64,000 bases of DNA from the NCBI GenBank assembly GCA_947476895.1, contig CANJRX010000001.1:120865-184864 (forward strand), given 5' to 3'. The first letter of the stretch is position 1. Each line of letters starts with the position of its first letter. The DNA comes from Fidelibacterota bacterium. Lineage in GTDB: Bacteria; Pseudomonadota; Alphaproteobacteria; Rhodospirillales; Rhodospirillaceae. Of this stretch, positions 25,933 through 36,063 are shown piece after piece. The translations under genes and the position numbers were made by a program. The notes below the pieces were generated by a model that had not been told where the DNA came from, did not search any database, and saw only the letters and a list, made by a program, of their open reading frames with translations.

Positions 25933-26352
25933 ATGTCAAACCTCAAGGGCTCAAAAACCGAAGGCAATTTGAAGGCCGCGTTCGCAGGCGAAAGCCAGGC
26001 CAACCGTCGCTATCTGTACTTCGCACAGAAGGCCGACGTTGAAGGCCAGAATGAGGTCTCGGCCTTGTTCCGTTCCACCGCCGAAGGTGAAACCGGCCAC
26101 GCGTTCGGCCATCTCGAATATCTCGAAGCCGTTGGCGACCCGGCCACCGGTTATCCAATCGGCGAAACCCGCGACAACCTCAAAGCCTCGGTCGCCGGCG
26201 AAACCCACGAATACACCGATATGTATCCGGGCATGGCAAAGTCGGCGCGCGAAGAAGGCTTCGACGAAATCGCCGACTGGTTTGAAACTCTGGCGAAGGC
26301 TGAAAAGTCCCACGCCGGTCGTTTCCAAAAGGCCCTCGATTCGCTGAGCTAA
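25933..26352 (+). CDS. Rubrerythrin, short form without rubredoxin domain
   Basis: Ferritin-like di-iron peroxidase of 139 residues. Candidate iron ligands lie in the two E-x(n)-E-x-x-H repeats: Glu20 ([16 protein letters not shown]), Glu53-His56 ([11 protein letters not shown]), Glu90/93 ([13 protein letters not shown]) and the final AEKSHAGRF. The C-terminal FeS4 rubredoxin domain of classical rubrerythrin is missing, so electrons must come from another protein. The start at 25933 follows an exceptionally strong AAGGAGGGA; an in-frame ATG at 25831 is inside the promoter. A likely Irr target and probably highly expressed. Confidence 0.93.
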   Translation: MSNLKGSKTEGNLKAAFAGESQANRRYLYFAQKADVEGQNEVSALFRSTAEGETGHAFGHLEYLEAVGDPATGYPIGETRDNLKASVAGETHEYTDMYPGMAKSAREEGFDEIADWFETLAKAEKSHAGRFQKALDSLS

Positions 26353-26374
26353 GCGGCCCTGACGGAAGATTCGC

Positions 26375-26413
26375 AAACCGGCCGATAAATTTCATATCGG
26401 CCGGTTTGTTGTT
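26375..26413 (+). terminator. Terminator/attenuator between rubrerythrin and the Fe-S protein
   Basis: AAACCGGCCGAT / ATCGGCCGGTTT is a perfect 12-bp stem with a 9-nt loop and a GTTGTTT tail. It lies 22 bp after the rubrerythrin stop and would allow high rubrerythrin with lower read-through into the next genes. Confidence 0.78.
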
Positions 26414-26442
26414 TATAGACCCCCGAGCCCAGCGAGTGACAC

Positions 26443-27776
<1,334 letters not shown>

Positions 27777-27780
<4 letters not shown>

Positions 27781-28379
27781 TGGATACGACAATGGAACGC
27801 CGCAGCATCACCGCCGCCGACATCATGCCGATGGCCGAGTACGGCAAGATCCGCCGCGAACACCGCCGCAAGTTGGTGGACGTGAAGCGCAAACGTCGCG
27901 TTCACATTGGCCCGCATGTAAGCCTTTATTTCGAGAACTTCGACACCATGTGGGCGCAGGTTCAGGAGATGTTGTTTATCGAGCGCGGCGGCGACGAGCA
28001 GCTTGAAGGCGAACTGGCGGCCTATAATCCGCTGATCCCGCAAGGCGCTGAATTGGTCGCGACCATGATGATCGAAATCGAAGACGAGAATGTGCGCAAG
28101 CGCATCTTGGCGTCATTGGGTTACGTGGAAGACACGGTGCAGTTCAGTTTCGCAGGCCATACTGTGAAGGGTGTTCCGGAAGCCGATTTGGATCGCACGA
28201 CAGAAGAGGGCAAGACCTCGTCTGTGCACTTCCTGCATTTTGCGTTCACGCCGGAGCAGGTGGCGGCCTTCAAAACACCGGGCACGCAAGTCATCGCCGG
28301 CATCACCCACGCGAAATACGGACACATGGCTCTGCTGCCCGAAGAAAGCCGCGCGGCGCTGGCGGAAGATTTCGCCTAA
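27777..28379 (+). CDS. DUF3501 family protein
   Basis: A 200-residue soluble protein of unknown function, recognised by the N-terminal DIMPMAEYGKIRREHR, the VHIGPHVSLYFENFDTMWAQVQEML block and the C-terminal GITHAKYGHMALLP. The start ATG overlaps the Fe-S protein stop (ATGA), showing translational coupling. The conserved pairing with rubrerythrin and the Fe-S protein makes a peroxide-defence or electron-transfer role likely but unproven. Confidence 0.85.
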
Positions 28380-28390
28380 TCATTAGATTC

Positions 28391-28497
28391 ACCTCCCCCT
28401 GAAAGGGGGAGGATGGAGGGGGTCGTTTTTAGTTTTCTGTTTCTTTACATAAACAGAAAACGACCCCTCCCTACGCCCTCCCCTTTCAGGGGAGGGA
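28391..28497. repeat. Palindromic repeat element, copy 4 (arms reversed)
   Basis: The same two arms as copies 1 and 3 but in opposite order, the AGGGGGTCGTTTT arm first and the AAACGACCCCTCCCT arm second, so the GTCGTTTT ends face each other around a short TTTCTGTTT...AAACAGAAA dyad. The whole element lies between two convergent genes and can fold as one long hairpin, so may act as a two-way terminator. Confidence 0.82.
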
Positions 28498-28502
28498 AAA
28501 AT

Positions 28503-29198
28503 TTATTGAACGGTCTCTGTGGTGTAGATGCCCCACAGCTTCTCGCGCTTGAGCCAGCCCTGTAAGCCGTCGATCTCGACCCGGCAAACATTTATATCCG
28601 CGGGACAGCGCTGCACATTTACCACCACGCCCGGCTCTAAGGTCGCGACGGTCTCAGCAGCATCTTCGCCGCTCCGCTTCAAGGGTGCGGCCACACCGAC
28701 CACGACGGCCGTGCGTTTGCCTGAGAGCATGCTTTGATGGACCCAGCCCTCGGCCCCATCGTGATCGCGGATCTGCCGCCAGGTATCGAATTCCGCGATA
28801 ATTTCCACCGGGAGAGAACGCCTGACGTAAACCCAATCGACCGGATACCGCACGCCCGGTCCGGTCCTGAGATTGATGGGATTGGTGCGGAGCGACACGA
28901 AGCGGGGGATCGGCAGCCCGGCAGCGGTGCCTTTGGCGTCGGTATCCCCGCCCGGCATTTCATCGCCGCCGTTTTCTGAAGCCGCAGGTGCGGGTGTTGA
29001 CTGAGGGACGGGCTGAACGGGTTTCGGCGCAGGTGCTGGTTTCGCTGCGGCAGCGGGTTTTGCTGCTGCGGCTTTGGCGGGTGCGCTTTTAGGAGCTGCG
29101 GCTTTCGCGGGCGGCTTGGCCTCAGCGGCATATGCGGCCGGCACACTGCAAAGCGCCGCCATCACGCCACCGACCAAGACCCACCTCACGTAAGGCAT
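28503..29198 (-). CDS. Exported protein with two bacterial SH3-like domains
   Basis: Signal peptide (VRWVLVGGVMAALCSVPAAYA), then a ~70-residue Ala/Pro/Lys-rich spacer, then two SH3-type domains: the first around LRTNPINLRTGPGVRYPVDWVY to GAEGWVHQSML, the second ending DGLQGWLKREKLWGIY. Bacterial SH3 domains bind peptidoglycan or cell-wall peptides, so this is probably a periplasmic wall-associated protein. The frame is open to a GTG at 29300, but ATG 29198 gives a normal signal peptide and is preferred. Divergent from the hydroxyacid dehydrogenase gene. Confidence 0.85.
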   Translation of the reverse strand: MPYVRWVLVGGVMAALCSVPAAYAAEAKPPAKAAAPKSAPAKAAAAKPAAAAKPAPAPKPVQPVPQSTPAPAASENGGDEMPGGDTDAKGTAAGLPIPRFVSLRTNPINLRTGPGVRYPVDWVYVRRSLPVEIIAEFDTWRQIRDHDGAEGWVHQSMLSGKRTAVVVGVAAPLKRSGEDAAETVATLEPGVVVNVQRCPADINVCRVEIDGLQGWLKREKLWGIYTTETVQ

Positions 29199-29388
29199 AC
29201 TCAACGCTGTCAAAACCTTAATGTTGTCGCGAATGGGTTTGTGCCTGGGATTTGAAGATTTGGCAACGCTGGCAATATATTGGTCTAGATATTTGATCAC
29301 GGGGCCTTACCTGGACAATAGCGAAGACGGCTGCTACCCCTAAACCCAGAAATTGGGGCCGGTTTTAAGAAAGTCGACGCAAAAGACC

Positions 29389-30375
29389 ATGGCGCGGACC
29401 AAGCCGACAGTTGTGGTTACTCGGAAATTACCCGACGTCGTCGAGACGCGGATGATGGAGCTGTTCGACGTGCACTTGAACGTCGATGATAAGCCCTATG
29501 ACAGCGCGGGCCTGATCGCCGCTATCCAGAAATGCGATGTGCTGGTGCCCACCCTGACCGACAACATCGACAAGGACATTATCGCCAAAGCCGGTACGCG
29601 CCTGAAACTGATCGCAAACTTTGGGAACGGCGTCGACCATATCGACGTGGCCGCCGCCCGCGCCCGCGGCATCAGCGTCACCAACACACCCGATGTCCTG
29701 ACCGAAGACACCGCCGATATGGCCATGGCCCTGATGGTGGCCGTACCGCGCCGCCTGTTGGAAGGGGCCGCAGTCATTCGCGAGGGAAACTTCAAGGGCT
29801 GGAGCCCGACACACATGTTGGGCCATCGCCTGTACGGCAAGCGGCTCGGCATCATCGGCATGGGCCGCATTGGTACTGCTGTTGCGCGGCGCGCGCGTGG
29901 CTTCGGTATGGCGATCCACTATCACAACCGCCGCCGCCTGCGCCCTGAACTGGAAGCCGAAGTTGAAGCGACCTATTGGGAAAGCCTGGACCAGATGCTT
30001 GCCCGCATGGACGTGATCTCGATCCACTGCCCGCATACACCGGCGACGTTCCATCTGTTGTCGGAGCGGCGCTTGAAGCTGCTGAAGTCCAGCAGCTATC
30101 TCATCAACCTTGCGCGCGGTGAGATCGTGGATGAAGACGCGCTGATCCGCTTGCTGCAAGAAGGCAAGCTGGCCGGCGCGGGCCTTGATGTGTTCGAACA
30201 CGAGCCTGCGGTTAATTCGAAGCTGTTGGATATGAAGAACGTGATTTTGCTGCCGCATATGGGATCGGCCACCATTGAGGGCCGCATCAATATGGGCGAG
30301 CGCGTCATTATTAATGTGAAAGCTTTCTGCGACGGCCACGCGCCGCCGGACCGCGTGCTGCCGCTGCCCACGTAA
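29389..30375 (+). CDS. D-2-hydroxyacid dehydrogenase (glyoxylate/hydroxypyruvate reductase-like)
   Basis: NAD(P)-dependent dehydrogenase. The Rossmann motif LGIIGMGRIGTAVARRARGFGM is clear, with catalytic Arg in NLARGEIVDE, Glu in FEHEP, and His in LPHMGSAT. R-R-R follows the second strand, where NAD-specific enzymes usually carry an acidic residue, so NADP preference is possible. ATG 29389 (M-A-R-T-K-P) is preferred over an ATG 12 codons upstream. It starts a probable three-gene operon with pabB (10 bp gap) and pabC. Confidence 0.9.
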   Translation: MARTKPTVVVTRKLPDVVETRMMELFDVHLNVDDKPYDSAGLIAAIQKCDVLVPTLTDNIDKDIIAKAGTRLKLIANFGNGVDHIDVAAARARGISVTNTPDVLTEDTADMAMALMVAVPRRLLEGAAVIREGNFKGWSPTHMLGHRLYGKRLGIIGMGRIGTAVARRARGFGMAIHYHNRRRLRPELEAEVEATYWESLDQMLARMDVISIHCPHTPATFHLLSERRLKLLKSSSYLINLARGEIVDEDALIRLLQEGKLAGAGLDVFEHEPAVNSKLLDMKNVILLPHMGSATIEGRINMGERVIINVKAFCDGHAPPDRVLPLPT

Positions 30376-30385
30376 GCTTTTAGCC

Positions 30386-31768
30386 GTGAGCTTTCGTCCC
30401 CTCGTCAAACCGATTCCGTTTTGTGATCCGGTCGCGGCCTTCGCGCCTTTAGCGGCAACTGAGATGGCTGTGTTTCTGGACAGCGCGATGCCCAGCGCCC
30501 AAGCGCGCTTTTCCTATATCGCCGTCGATCCGTTCCGCGTGCTGCGCTGTACGCCTTTTCCGTGGGTCGTCACGGTTGATGGTGAGCGGCGCGATGCCGA
30601 TGCCTTCACCGTTCTCGCTAAGGAGATGGCAAAGTTTTCTACCGCTGATGCGAAAGGCCCCGTTCCCTTCATGGGAGGTGCCGTCGGCTTCTATTCATAC
30701 GAACTGGGCGGCGTGCTTGAAGACACGCCGCGTCCCAAGACTGCGCCCTGTCCCGCGGATATGATGTTCGGCCTTTACGATACGATCGCTGCCTTTGATT
30801 TGGAGCGCCGCGAGGCTTGGATCATCACGCACGATTTCGGCATAGACGGGCGTGCCAATGCGGAAGCCCGCGCCGCAAGGCTGGCTGAGGGTCTGGGAAA
30901 AAATCCGGTGCCCGGGCCGCAGGCGATTAAGGGTACGTGGCAGACCGAGACCAGCCGCAGCGACTATGAAAGCCGCGTTGCCGCGGCCGTTGAAGCGATC
31001 CGCGACGGCGACATCTATCAAGCCAATATCACACAGCGGTTTCTGGCGGAGATCCCAGCCAAGACATCATCCTACGACTTGTATTTAAGCCTGCGGGCGG
31101 CAGCGGCAGCGCCCTTTTGCGCCTTCATAAATACCGGGCATGATTTCCATATTCTTTCGGCTTCGCCGGAGCGCTTTTTAAAGCTTGAGCCAAGTGGAGC
31201 CGTTGAGACGCGGCCCATTAAAGGCACACGTCCGCGCGGGCGGGATACCACTGAAGACCAAGCCTTGGCGGCTGAATTGCGCGCCAGCGCCAAAGACCGG
31301 GCCGAGAACCTGATGATTGTTGATCTTCTCCGGAACGACCTGGCGCGGGTATGTGAGGCGGGTTCAGTCAGCGTTCCGGTGCTGTGCGGGCTCGAAACCT
31401 TTCCGGCTTTGCATCACCTGGTGTCGGTCGTGACGGGGCAATTGGGAGCGGGCAGCACAGCCATTGATCTTTTGCGCGCGGCTTTTCCTGGCGGGTCCAT
31501 CACCGGCGCGCCTAAGATCAAGGCCATGGAGATCATTCACACCTTGGAACCTAGCGCGCGGGGGCCCTATTGCGGCACCATTGCCTGGATGGGTTTTGAC
31601 GGCGCCATGGATTCTTCTATCGTCATCCGCACGCTGGTGCGCAGCGGCACGACGCTGATCGCCCAAGCCGGCGGCGGAATTGTCGCGGAGTCCAACCCCG
31701 CGCAGGAATATGAAGAGAGCCTGACAAAAGTGAAGCCGCTGTTGAATGTCTTGAAAGACGCTTCATGA
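30386..31768 (+). CDS. pabB: Aminodeoxychorismate synthase component I
   Basis: Chorismate-binding enzyme making 4-amino-4-deoxychorismate for folate synthesis. The P-I-K-G-T motif (ETRPIKGTRPRG) carries the lysine specific to PabB over TrpE, followed by AENLMIVDLLRNDLARV, GGSITGAPKIKAMEIIHTLEP and the C-terminal AGGGIVAESNPAQEYEE Mg-binding region. Start is GTG 30386. No pabA lies nearby, so the glutaminase must come from elsewhere (commonly a shared TrpG/PabA). Stop overlaps pabC by 4 bp. Confidence 0.93.
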   Translation: MSFRPLVKPIPFCDPVAAFAPLAATEMAVFLDSAMPSAQARFSYIAVDPFRVLRCTPFPWVVTVDGERRDADAFTVLAKEMAKFSTADAKGPVPFMGGAVGFYSYELGGVLEDTPRPKTAPCPADMMFGLYDTIAAFDLERREAWIITHDFGIDGRANAEARAARLAEGLGKNPVPGPQAIKGTWQTETSRSDYESRVAAAVEAIRDGDIYQANITQRFLAEIPAKTSSYDLYLSLRAAAAAPFCAFINTGHDFHILSASPERFLKLEPSGAVETRPIKGTRPRGRDTTEDQALAAELRASAKDRAENLMIVDLLRNDLARVCEAGSVSVPVLCGLETFPALHHLVSVVTGQLGAGSTAIDLLRAAFPGGSITGAPKIKAMEIIHTLEPSARGPYCGTIAWMGFDGAMDSSIVIRTLVRSGTTLIAQAGGGIVAESNPAQEYEESLTKVKPLLNVLKDAS

Positions 31769-32550
31769 AGATCAGCCTCAACGGCGTTCTGACGGAAGTG
31801 CATACCGCGCGCATTGATCCCACAGACCGGGGCTTTACGCTGGGCGACGGTATTTTTGAAACCATCGCCGTGCGCAAAAATGTGGTGCGGCATTTGGCAG
31901 CGCATCTCGCGCGTTTAAGACGCGGTGCCGATTTTCTGGATATTCCGCTGCCTGGCGATGACCAGCATATCGCGCAGTTAATCGGCGCGGTTATCACCGC
32001 CAATGCGCTCAAAGAAGCTGTTGTGCGCATGACGCTGACGCGCGGACCTGCGGCCCGCGGCATCGTACCGCCGCCGAAACCCGCGCCTACGTTCGTGATT
32101 ACTGCAACACCGATGCCGCCGCCGGCCGCGGCGGCGCGGGTGATCATCGCGACCTCAACGCGGCGTAACGAACACTCGCCCTTGAGCCGCATCAAACATC
32201 TCAACTATCTCGATAACATCCTCGCGCGTCAGGAGGCCGAGAAGGCCAAGGCCGACGACGCTATTCTGCTCAACACGGCGGGACGCGTGGCGGAAAGTAC
32301 AGTGGCTAATATCTTTGTGCTGGTGGACGGCTTCATGCTGACCCCGCCCGTGGAAGACGGTGCCCTGCCCGGCGTCATGCGCGCCGAAGCCATCAAACTC
32401 ACGCGCGCCGAAGAACGGGCGGTGAGTGTCGAGCTGCTGAAACGCAGCAGCGAAGTGTTTTTGACGAGTTCACTGGGCGTGCGGCCAGTCACGCATATCG
32501 ACAATCAACCGGTCGGCGACGGCGAAGCGGGCCTGATCACGCGGCTTTAG
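31765..32550 (+). CDS. pabC: Aminodeoxychorismate lyase (class IV PLP enzyme)
   Basis: Releases pyruvate to give p-aminobenzoate. The PLP lysine is Lys144 in SRIKHLNYLDNILARQEA, with the N-terminal RGFTLGDGIFETIAV and the E-S-T-V-A-N-I-F phosphate-binding motif. Class IV sequence alone cannot exclude D-alanine or branched-chain aminotransferase activity, but translational coupling to pabB makes the lyase assignment strong. Its last base abuts the convergent ialB-like gene. Confidence 0.88.
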   Translation: MKISLNGVLTEVHTARIDPTDRGFTLGDGIFETIAVRKNVVRHLAAHLARLRRGADFLDIPLPGDDQHIAQLIGAVITANALKEAVVRMTLTRGPAARGIVPPPKPAPTFVITATPMPPPAAAARVIIATSTRRNEHSPLSRIKHLNYLDNILARQEAEKAKADDAILLNTAGRVAESTVANIFVLVDGFMLTPPVEDGALPGVMRAEAIKLTRAEERAVSVELLKRSSEVFLTSSLGVRPVTHIDNQPVGDGEAGLITRL

Positions 32551-33072
32551 CTATTTTTTGCAGTTTTCGGTGATGGCCTGGTGGGCGGCGGTGAAGCCCG
32601 TCAGCGCATAAACGTCAGTGGTGACGTTGTTGCGGCTGGACGTGCCCTTCACTGTCACCGTCTTGCCTTTGATCAGCAGTTGGACAATGGCTTTGTCGGT
32701 TTGCGTGTCGCGCGCCCAGGCACGTTCGCCGTTGGTGAAGAGGGTGAAGCGCTTGCCGTTGATCGTCACGACCGCGTCGGAATCCGGCAGATACTGATAA
32801 CCGGCCACTATGCTGATCACATCCATGGCCTGTTCCGACGGACGGTTAGTGATCATCAGCAACGCTTCACCGCGCGCTTTGTAATTGCCGTCGGAGCTGT
32901 CGGGTTTGACCGACATGAAGCACACGGACTTGCCGTTTTCCTGATAGGTCTGCGCCACCCATTTGCCGAAGGTGCCCAGCACGCGCACTTCTTGCGCTGA
33001 AGCCGGCAGCGTAAACGCAACAAGAACGGCCCAAAGAACGGTAAGGACGCGGAACAACATCATGAAATACAC
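32551..33072 (-). CDS. IalB-family exported protein (invasion-associated locus B)
   Basis: A 173-residue protein with a Sec signal peptide (FRVLTVLWAVLVAFTLPASAQ) and an IalB-like domain: G-K-W-V-A-Q-T-Y, C-F-M-S-V-K-P near residue 51, and a terminal Cys (ENCKK) that may pair with it. Members are periplasmic or outer-membrane-associated proteins common in alphaproteobacteria; the name comes from Bartonella and does not imply pathogenicity. Nearby Mets at codons 4 and 5 are alternative starts. Confidence 0.85.
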   Translation of the reverse strand: MYFMMLFRVLTVLWAVLVAFTLPASAQEVRVLGTFGKWVAQTYQENGKSVCFMSVKPDSSDGNYKARGEALLMITNRPSEQAMDVISIVAGYQYLPDSDAVVTINGKRFTLFTNGERAWARDTQTDKAIVQLLIKGKTVTVKGTSSRNNVTTDVYALTGFTAAHQAITENCKK

Positions 33073-33117
33073 CTCTGATCCCGGATTGTGATCAGGCCTC
33101 GGGTGTAACGCAAGACT

Positions 33118-33681
33118 TCAATCGGGGAGGTCTTCGCCGTCGCGTTCGGCCAAGGCGACTTCAGCGAGCGGTGCGGGCTTGCGAAACTTCGCCGCGAAGG
33201 CGCCTTCGGGTCCGCCTGGCATGATGGGACGATCGGGGAACCGGCCCATCGTCAAAAGACGGTCATACATGACCACGACGCCGGCAATGCCGACGTTAAG
33301 GCAAAACTTGGTGGGAATTTTCAAAAGGTGGTCGCAGCGCGCCGTCAGTTCCGGCGACAGTGAACTGCGTTCCGGGCCCAGCACATAGGCCGCACAGCGA
33401 GGATGCGTGAAGCTGGGCAGTTCCGCCGCGTCGTCGTGTAACTCAACGCCCACCAACGCGCAGCCGCGGGGCAGCATCAGATCCTTCAGCTTAGGAAAGC
33501 TGTAGAACGGCAGACTGGCCAAGGTGTCGGAGGTGTCAGTCTGCGCACCCTCGGCGCGTTTGTAAGTCGCATCGATGGTGAACACAAAACTCGCGTCAAA
33601 GGCGTGAGCCGAACGAAACAGATTGCCGACGTTGAAGGGCTTGTTGATGCCTTCAACGCCAATGCCGAAGTAACCTCTCAT
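33118..33681 (-). CDS. SpoU/TrmH-family RNA 2'-O-methyltransferase
   Basis: SPOUT methyltransferase with the three motifs: FNVGNLFRSAHAF (motif 1), YVLGPERSSLSPEL (motif 2) and LNVGIAGVVVMYDR (motif 3, knot), followed by a ~50-residue basic tail. Target RNA cannot be assigned from sequence. Start ATG 33681 overlaps the cupin gene's stop by one base (TAATG), so the pair is probably co-translated. Confidence 0.88.
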   Translation of the reverse strand: MRGYFGIGVEGINKPFNVGNLFRSAHAFDASFVFTIDATYKRAEGAQTDTSDTLASLPFYSFPKLKDLMLPRGCALVGVELHDDAAELPSFTHPRCAAYVLGPERSSLSPELTARCDHLLKIPTKFCLNVGIAGVVVMYDRLLTMGRFPDRPIMPGGPEGAFAAKFRKPAPLAEVALAERDGEDLPD

Positions 33682-34205
33682 TAGGGCCAGCTCCATCCGG
33701 CTTGGGCCGGGCGCGGCATATGCACGGAGATAATGACGATCTCCTCGCCCGCGGCTGGGGAGACCTGATGCGGCGTGTTTTCAGGGATGAGGATGACGTC
33801 GCCGGGCGCGATGTCACGGGATTGGCCGTCGGTGATGGTCGGTGCTGCGAGATTGGTCGGATTGGTGCGGGTTTCACCTGCAAGCTTTCCGCCGGTGATA
33901 AGGGTGCCTGCACCTTGCACGATCACCATCATCTCGGCGTCGATTTCGTGCACCGTGGCCGGCGCGGTGCCGGGGCGATATTCCAACTGCACACGATAGG
34001 GCGGCATGTTGAGCAGGCGCGGCTGTGTCACCAAGGGCTGGTTATTGACGCGCGCGGCCTTGAGCTTGGCGATGGCCGCCGGCAAATCGCCCGCATCAAA
34101 AAAGAGATTCACGGCCGCGGGCGTCGCCGCAGGTGCGGTTTGCGCGCAAGCCGGCAGCGCAACGCTGGATGCCAGAAGCATAAAAGCAAGTAATTGAGTG
34201 CGCAT
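33681..34205 (-). CDS. Exported cupin-domain protein (possible lipoprotein)
   Basis: The signal peptide ends in V-A-L-P-A-C-A-Q, a plausible lipobox, so it may be a lipoprotein. The cupin barrel follows: VHEIDAEMMVIVQGAGTLITGG (motif 1, with H and E but an altered second histidine spacing) and GDVILIPENTPHQVSP (motif 2, with metal-ligand His). Function unknown; similar exported cupins bind small carboxylates. Upstream is the CoA-transferase pair, downstream the SpoU gene. Confidence 0.82.
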   Translation of the reverse strand: MRTQLLAFMLLASSVALPACAQTAPAATPAAVNLFFDAGDLPAAIAKLKAARVNNQPLVTQPRLLNMPPYRVQLEYRPGTAPATVHEIDAEMMVIVQGAGTLITGGKLAGETRTNPTNLAAPTITDGQSRDIAPGDVILIPENTPHQVSPAAGEEIVIISVHMPRPAQAGWSWP

Positions 34206-34260
34206 GAAATCCTCCCGAAATATGAATTGCCGGGAGTTTAGGGGAGGCAGCGCGTCTGAA

Positions 34261-34902
34261 CTAGTGCTTTACCGCAACCTTAAAATCCGGCTGGGTCTTG
34301 GCGCGGATTTCATCGACGGTAACGCCGGGCGCAATGTCCACGAGTGTCAGGCCGGGGCGCGCCACTTCGAACACGCAGAGGTCTGAGACGATCAGATCGA
34401 CCACGCCTTTGCCGGTCAGCGGCAAGGAGCAGGTATTGAGGATTTTCTTTTCGTCGCCCTTGGCCACATGCTCCATGAGCACGACCACGCGCTTTACGCC
34501 GGCCACAAGGTCCATAGCGCCGCCCATGCCTTTGATCATCTTGCCGGGGATCATCCAGTTGGCGAGGTCGCCGTTTTCGCCGACCTGAAGCGCGCCTAAT
34601 ATGGCGAGTTGGATGTGTCCGCCCCTGATCATGCCGAAGGATGTGGCACTATCGAAGAAGCTGGTGGTGGGAAGCGTCGTGATGGTCTGTTTGCCGGCAT
34701 TGATGAGGTCTGGATCTTCTTCACCTTCGAACGGGAACGGGCCCATGCCCAACATGCCGTTTTCGCTTTGCAGCTGGATCGACATACCGGACGGCACATG
34801 GTTGGCCACCAGCGTAGGGATGCCGATGCCGAGGTTGACGTAGTAGCCGTCCTTTAATTCCTTCGCCGCGCGGGCAGCCATTTCGTCTCTGTTCCAGGCC
34901 AT
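34261..34902 (-). CDS. scoB: 3-oxoacid CoA-transferase subunit B
   Basis: Transfers CoA between succinyl-CoA and acetoacetate-type acids. The catalytic Glu is Glu47 in [12 protein letters not shown], with the N-terminal [14 protein letters not shown] and the [28 protein letters not shown] block. Length 213 is normal. It lies 4 bp downstream of scoA on the same strand. Since scoA is frameshifted, activity of the pair depends on whether that lesion is real. Confidence 0.92.
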   Translation of the reverse strand: MAWNRDEMAARAAKELKDGYYVNLGIGIPTLVANHVPSGMSIQLQSENGMLGMGPFPFEGEEDPDLINAGKQTITTLPTTSFFDSATSFGMIRGGHIQLAILGALQVGENGDLANWMIPGKMIKGMGGAMDLVAGVKRVVVLMEHVAKGDEKKILNTCSLPLTGKGVVDLIVSDLCVFEVARPGLTLVDIAPGVTVDEIRAKTQPDFKVAVKH

Positions 34903-34906
34903 GTTC

Positions 34907-35619
34907 TTACTCCGCCGCTTCGCGTTTACGCGTGGTGCGCTGTTCGATGCGCTTGGTGACGTTATCGAGCTTGATCATCCGCTGGACAAAAATGCCCGGC
35001 GTGATGATGTGATCGGGATTGAAGGATCCCTGCTCTACGATTTCTTCAACTTCGGCCACCGTGACTTTGGCAGCGCTGGCCATGACGGGATTGAAGTTGC
35101 GCGCGGTCATCCGGTAGACGAGGTTGCCTTCAGGGTCCCCCTTCCACGCGTGCACCAGTGCCAGGTCGGCGACAAGGCCGCGCTCCATGACATAATGATG
35201 GCCGTCGAATTCGCGGGTCTCTTTGCCTTCGGCGACTTTCGTGCCGTAACCCGTGCGGGTGTAGAACGCCGGGATACCGGCACCGCCTGCTCTGATTCTT
35301 TCGGCCAGCGTGCCTTGCGGATTGAATTCAATTTCCAACTCGCCGGCTAAATACTGCTTAGCGAAGGTCGCGTTCTCGCCAACGTAAGAGCTGACCATTT
35401 TTTAACCTGACGAGACTTCAGCAGGAGGCCGATGTGGATGTCATCCACCCCGGCATTGTTCGAGACGATGGTGAGGCCTTTGACGCCGGATTCCAGCACC
35501 GCTTCGATCAGGGCTTCCGGAATGCCGCAGAGGCCAAAGCCACCTGACATAATCACCATGTCGTCGCGCAGTAGCCCGGCTAAAGCCGCCTTGGCATTCG
35601 CATAAATCTTATTGGCCAC
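34907..35619 (-). pseudogene. scoA: 3-oxoacid CoA-transferase subunit A, frameshifted
   Basis: The N-terminal piece (from 35619: [39 protein letters not shown]) and C-terminal piece (to 34907: [40 protein letters not shown]) together make a full subunit, but they lie in different frames. The break is at a run of six A on the coding strand (35398-35403 as T on the plus strand). Seven A, or a -1 slip, restores ...R-Q-V-K-K-M-V-S-S-Y, the usual family sequence. Could be a real mutation, transcriptional slippage or homopolymer error. Confidence 0.85.
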
Positions 35620-35712
35620 GTCCCCGCCTCCTCACGCCGATACCGTCCCTCAGCACATGATAGGCTGCTTCCCACCCCGGCTTGAAGATGTTTTCGCGCG
35701 GGCGGGGAAACT

Positions 35713-36009
35713 TCAGGGGGTGATGGCCACCTGATCCATGAACTGCGCCAAGCGGACATCCAGTTCCGAGAGGCCGCCGCAGCTGTGGGTCGTCAGAATC
35801 ACATCGACACGGTTATAGACATTGGACCATTCGGGATGATGGTCCATTTTCTCGGCCATAAGCGCGACCCGGCTCATGAAACCGAAGGCGGCGTTGAAGT
35901 TTGCAAAGCGAAAGCTGCGCTGGACGGCGTCGCGCCCATCCACTTCGCGCCAATGTGACAACTGTGCGAGGGCAACTTTTCGCGCCGTTGCATCCAATTT
36001 CTGGACCAT
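35713..36009 (-). CDS. phhB: Pterin-4a-carbinolamine dehydratase
   Basis: A 98-residue PCD/DCoH protein that regenerates tetrahydrobiopterin after aromatic hydroxylation. The active-site signature [19 protein letters not shown] with the H-H-P-E-W-x-N-V-Y pattern and the later histidine in [12 protein letters not shown] are intact. No phenylalanine hydroxylase is in the window. The first gene of a minus-strand group that continues to scoA after a 93-bp gap. Confidence 0.92.
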   Translation of the reverse strand: MVQKLDATARKVALAQLSHWREVDGRDAVQRSFRFANFNAAFGFMSRVALMAEKMDHHPEWSNVYNRVDVILTTHSCGGLSELDVRLAQFMDQVAITP

Positions 36010-36063
36010 AGCTGCCTCCGCGTGTTGAAGTGGTGGAGTACGTCATCGCATGAAGGACGCCGC

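Noticed and set aside
29428..30408. 326-residue ORF opposite the hydroxyacid dehydrogenase
   Set aside because: Antisense shadow caused by high GC third positions; the plus-strand gene has all catalytic motifs.
35347..35619. Programmed -1 frameshifting as the default explanation for scoA
   Set aside because: The A run is suitable for slippage, but the upstream base does not give a full X-XXY-YYZ heptamer and no downstream pseudoknot was seen; mutation or sequencing error is simpler.
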